The notes below the pieces were generated by a model, which worked only from the letters and a program-made list of their open reading frames with translations, was not told where the DNA came from and ran no database searches. Below, piece by piece: positions 62,641 to 64,000 of a stretch of 64,000 nucleotides of DNA (the first letter of the stretch is position 1; every line of letters starts with the position of its first letter). The stretch comes from Zhaonella formicivorans. GTDB taxonomy: Bacteria; Bacillota; DUOV01; Zhaonellaceae. The position numbers and the translations under genes were made by a program. Where the stretch lies: the NCBI RefSeq assembly GCF_004353525.1, contig NZ_CP085524.1, positions 2,854,001 through 2,918,000 of the forward strand, read 5' to 3'.

Positions 62641-63129
62641 AACCTTGCTTAATTAAAGATTACGTTCATTGACAAAGCGAGCCGGAATAGTCAGGTTGAA
62701 ATTTATCCATAAGGGCATTTGACCCAGCAAAGGAGCAAGGCTGACATCCACCTCATGGGCAGGCAGTACGAAGGAATTTAGGGGCACAGACCCTGTGAGA
62801 CATGGGAGGTTTGCCACCGGAGAACAAGTGGATTACATGGCCGAAATACGTTTAAAAGACGCATATTCTGTCGGTATACACTTGTTAATCCAGATATATA
62901 CAAAAATAGGCATATTGTCCAAGAGGATTGACTTTGTACAAATGAAAATCTAAGATTAAGCGAGATTTTCAAAGAAAATTAAAGATTATAGAGGGAGGAA
63001 TTTTTAAATTAAAAGAGAATTTAAAAATTATCTGTCATCTTAAGAGTGGTTTAATTTACGGAGACAGCAGTTGTTCCGGTAAGGAACAGCAAAAAATTAA
63101 GAAATTAATTAAGATAGGAGTGAAAGTCA
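62641..63129. other. Gap between IS110 and fhs
   Basis: About 490 bp. No frame of useful length, no terminator and no clear promoter. From about 62950 the sequence is strongly AT-rich up to the fhs binding site (TAGGAG, about 63115), as in a leader region. A small hairpin GTTCC/GGAAC stands near 63074-63088. The earlier part may be decayed gene remnants, but I cannot identify any. Confidence 0.5.
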
Positions 63130-64000
63130 ATGTCTAAAGTGCCAAGTGATATCGAAATTGCCCAAGCGGCGAAAATGAAGCCTATTGTTGAGATCGCTAA
63201 GCAGCTTGGTCTTAGTGAGGACGATATTGAACTATACGGCAAATACAAAGCCAAGATCTCCATGGATGCTATTAAGAGACTGCAGGACAAGCCAGACGGC
63301 AAGCTGATTCTGGTAACTGCCATTAACCCAACCCCTGCCGGGGAAGGTAAAACAACCACCAGCGTTGGTTTAACCGATGGCTTGGCTAAACTGGGTAAAA
63401 AAGTTATAGTCTGCTTGCGGGAGCCTTCCTTAGGACCTAGCTTCGGCGTAAAAGGCGGTGCCGCCGGCGGTGGTTATGCTCAAGTTGTGCCTATGGAAGA
63501 TATTAACCTCCACTTTACAGGTGACTTACACGCAATTACATATGCCCACAACCTGCTGGCTGCCATGATCGATAACCATATCCACCAGGGCAACGCTTTG
63601 AACATCGATCCGCGTACCGTGGTTTTCCGCAGGGTTATCGACCTAAATGACCGGGCGCTGAGAAAGTGCGTCATCGGTTTAGGCGGACGCACAGAAGGTG
63701 TACCTCGCGAGACCGGTTTTGATATTACAGTGGCTTCTGAAGTTATGGCTATTCTTTGCCTGGCTGACAGCTTGATGGATATGAAGGAGCGTTTCAGCAA
63801 GATAGTTATCGGTTATACCTATGACGGCAAGCCCGTTACAGCTGCTGACTTGGAAGCTCAAGGATCCATGACCCTGCTGATGAAGGATGCCATTAAGCCA
63901 AACCTGGTTCAAACTTTGGAAAACACACCTGCTTTCGTTCACGGCGGTCCTTTCGCCAATATCGCCCACGGCTGCAACAGCTTAACAGCTACTAAGACTG
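63130..64000 (+). CDS. fhs: Formate-tetrahydrofolate ligase, 3' end outside window
   Basis: 290 residues visible of about 555. Activates formate with ATP and THF to 10-formyl-THF in the methyl branch of the Wood-Ljungdahl pathway, and in reverse during methyl oxidation. [19 protein letters not shown] is the usual start; ATP-binding [18 protein letters not shown] is near residue 65, then [25 protein letters not shown] behind TAGGAG. The gene could receive C1 units derived from methylamines via the mtt system. Confidence 0.96.
   Translation, partial: MSKVPSDIEIAQAAKMKPIVEIAKQLGLSEDDIELYGKYKAKISMDAIKRLQDKPDGKLILVTAINPTPAGEGKTTTSVGLTDGLAKLGKKVIVCLREPSLGPSFGVKGGAAGGGYAQVVPMEDINLHFTGDLHAITYAHNLLAAMIDNHIHQGNALNIDPRTVVFRRVIDLNDRALRKCVIGLGGRTEGVPRETGFDITVASEVMAILCLADSLMDMKERFSKIVIGYTYDGKPVTAADLEAQGSMTLLMKDAIKPNLVQTLENTPAFVHGGPFANIAHGCNSLTATKT

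Overview
The window is a block of chromosome from a spore-forming, anaerobic, low-to-mid GC Gram-positive bacterium of the class Clostridia, most like the Peptococcaceae and relatives (inference from gene content). It carries sporulation and germination genes (spoVG, spoVT, spoVB, yabP, yabQ, spoIIE, a GerA-type receptor), a Wood-Ljungdahl enzyme (formate-tetrahydrofolate ligase) and a corrinoid-dependent trimethylamine methyltransferase system. Strong AGGAGG-type ribosome binding sites and frequent TTG/GTG starts are usual for this group.

Region 1 (1-5.8 kb) is biosynthetic: the riboflavin operon ribD(partial)-ribE-ribBA-ribH, then panB-panC-panD behind a leader with two consecutive terminator-like hairpins. 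Region 2 (5.8-14 kb) is mixed: a small protein, a QueG-like Fe-S protein, a homocysteine methyltransferase/pterin-binding protein without a B12 domain, phoU, a ComFB-like protein, and cyanophycinase plus cyanophycin synthetase (nitrogen storage).

Region 3 (14-60 kb) follows the origin-proximal order of Bacillus subtilis: ispE, purR, spoVG, glmU, prs, pth, mfd, spoVT, spoVB, mazG, yabO-like, yabP, yabQ, divIC, yabR, tRNA-Met genes, spoIIE, tilS, ftsH. Blocks are inserted into this frame: a PRC-barrel gene and a gerKA-KB-KC operon between prs and pth; and about 10 kb between the yabO-like gene and yabP, holding a SpoIID-like lipoprotein, a PocR/AraC regulator, mttC-mttB, a DUF4153 protein and a NEW3/ABC export unit. 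Recognisable sigma-H, sigma-G and sigma-E promoters and a Spo0A box stand before spoVG, spoVT, yabP and spoIIE.

The most notable coding feature is mttB (40864-42342). An amber codon at 41857-41859 interrupts an otherwise intact trimethylamine methyltransferase at the position where pyrrolysine is inserted in this family, so UAG is almost certainly read as pyrrolysine here. With the corrinoid protein and the PocR-type regulator it forms a methylamine-use module.

Region 4 (60-64 kb) holds ndk, a NiaR-type repressor, an IS110-family element whose transposase is split by a -1 frameshift at CCCAAAA and is followed by a strongly nested RNA-like fold (candidate bridge RNA), and the 5' part of fhs.

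The gaps between genes are rich in repeats. There is a heptanucleotide-period family (units such as AGCTATC and GACTAAC) with a shared core of about 85 bp, two copies of a 105-bp palindrome-ended element, a 150-bp element with inverted ends, and a REP-like palindrome. A cluster of DnaA boxes lies between yabQ and divIC.
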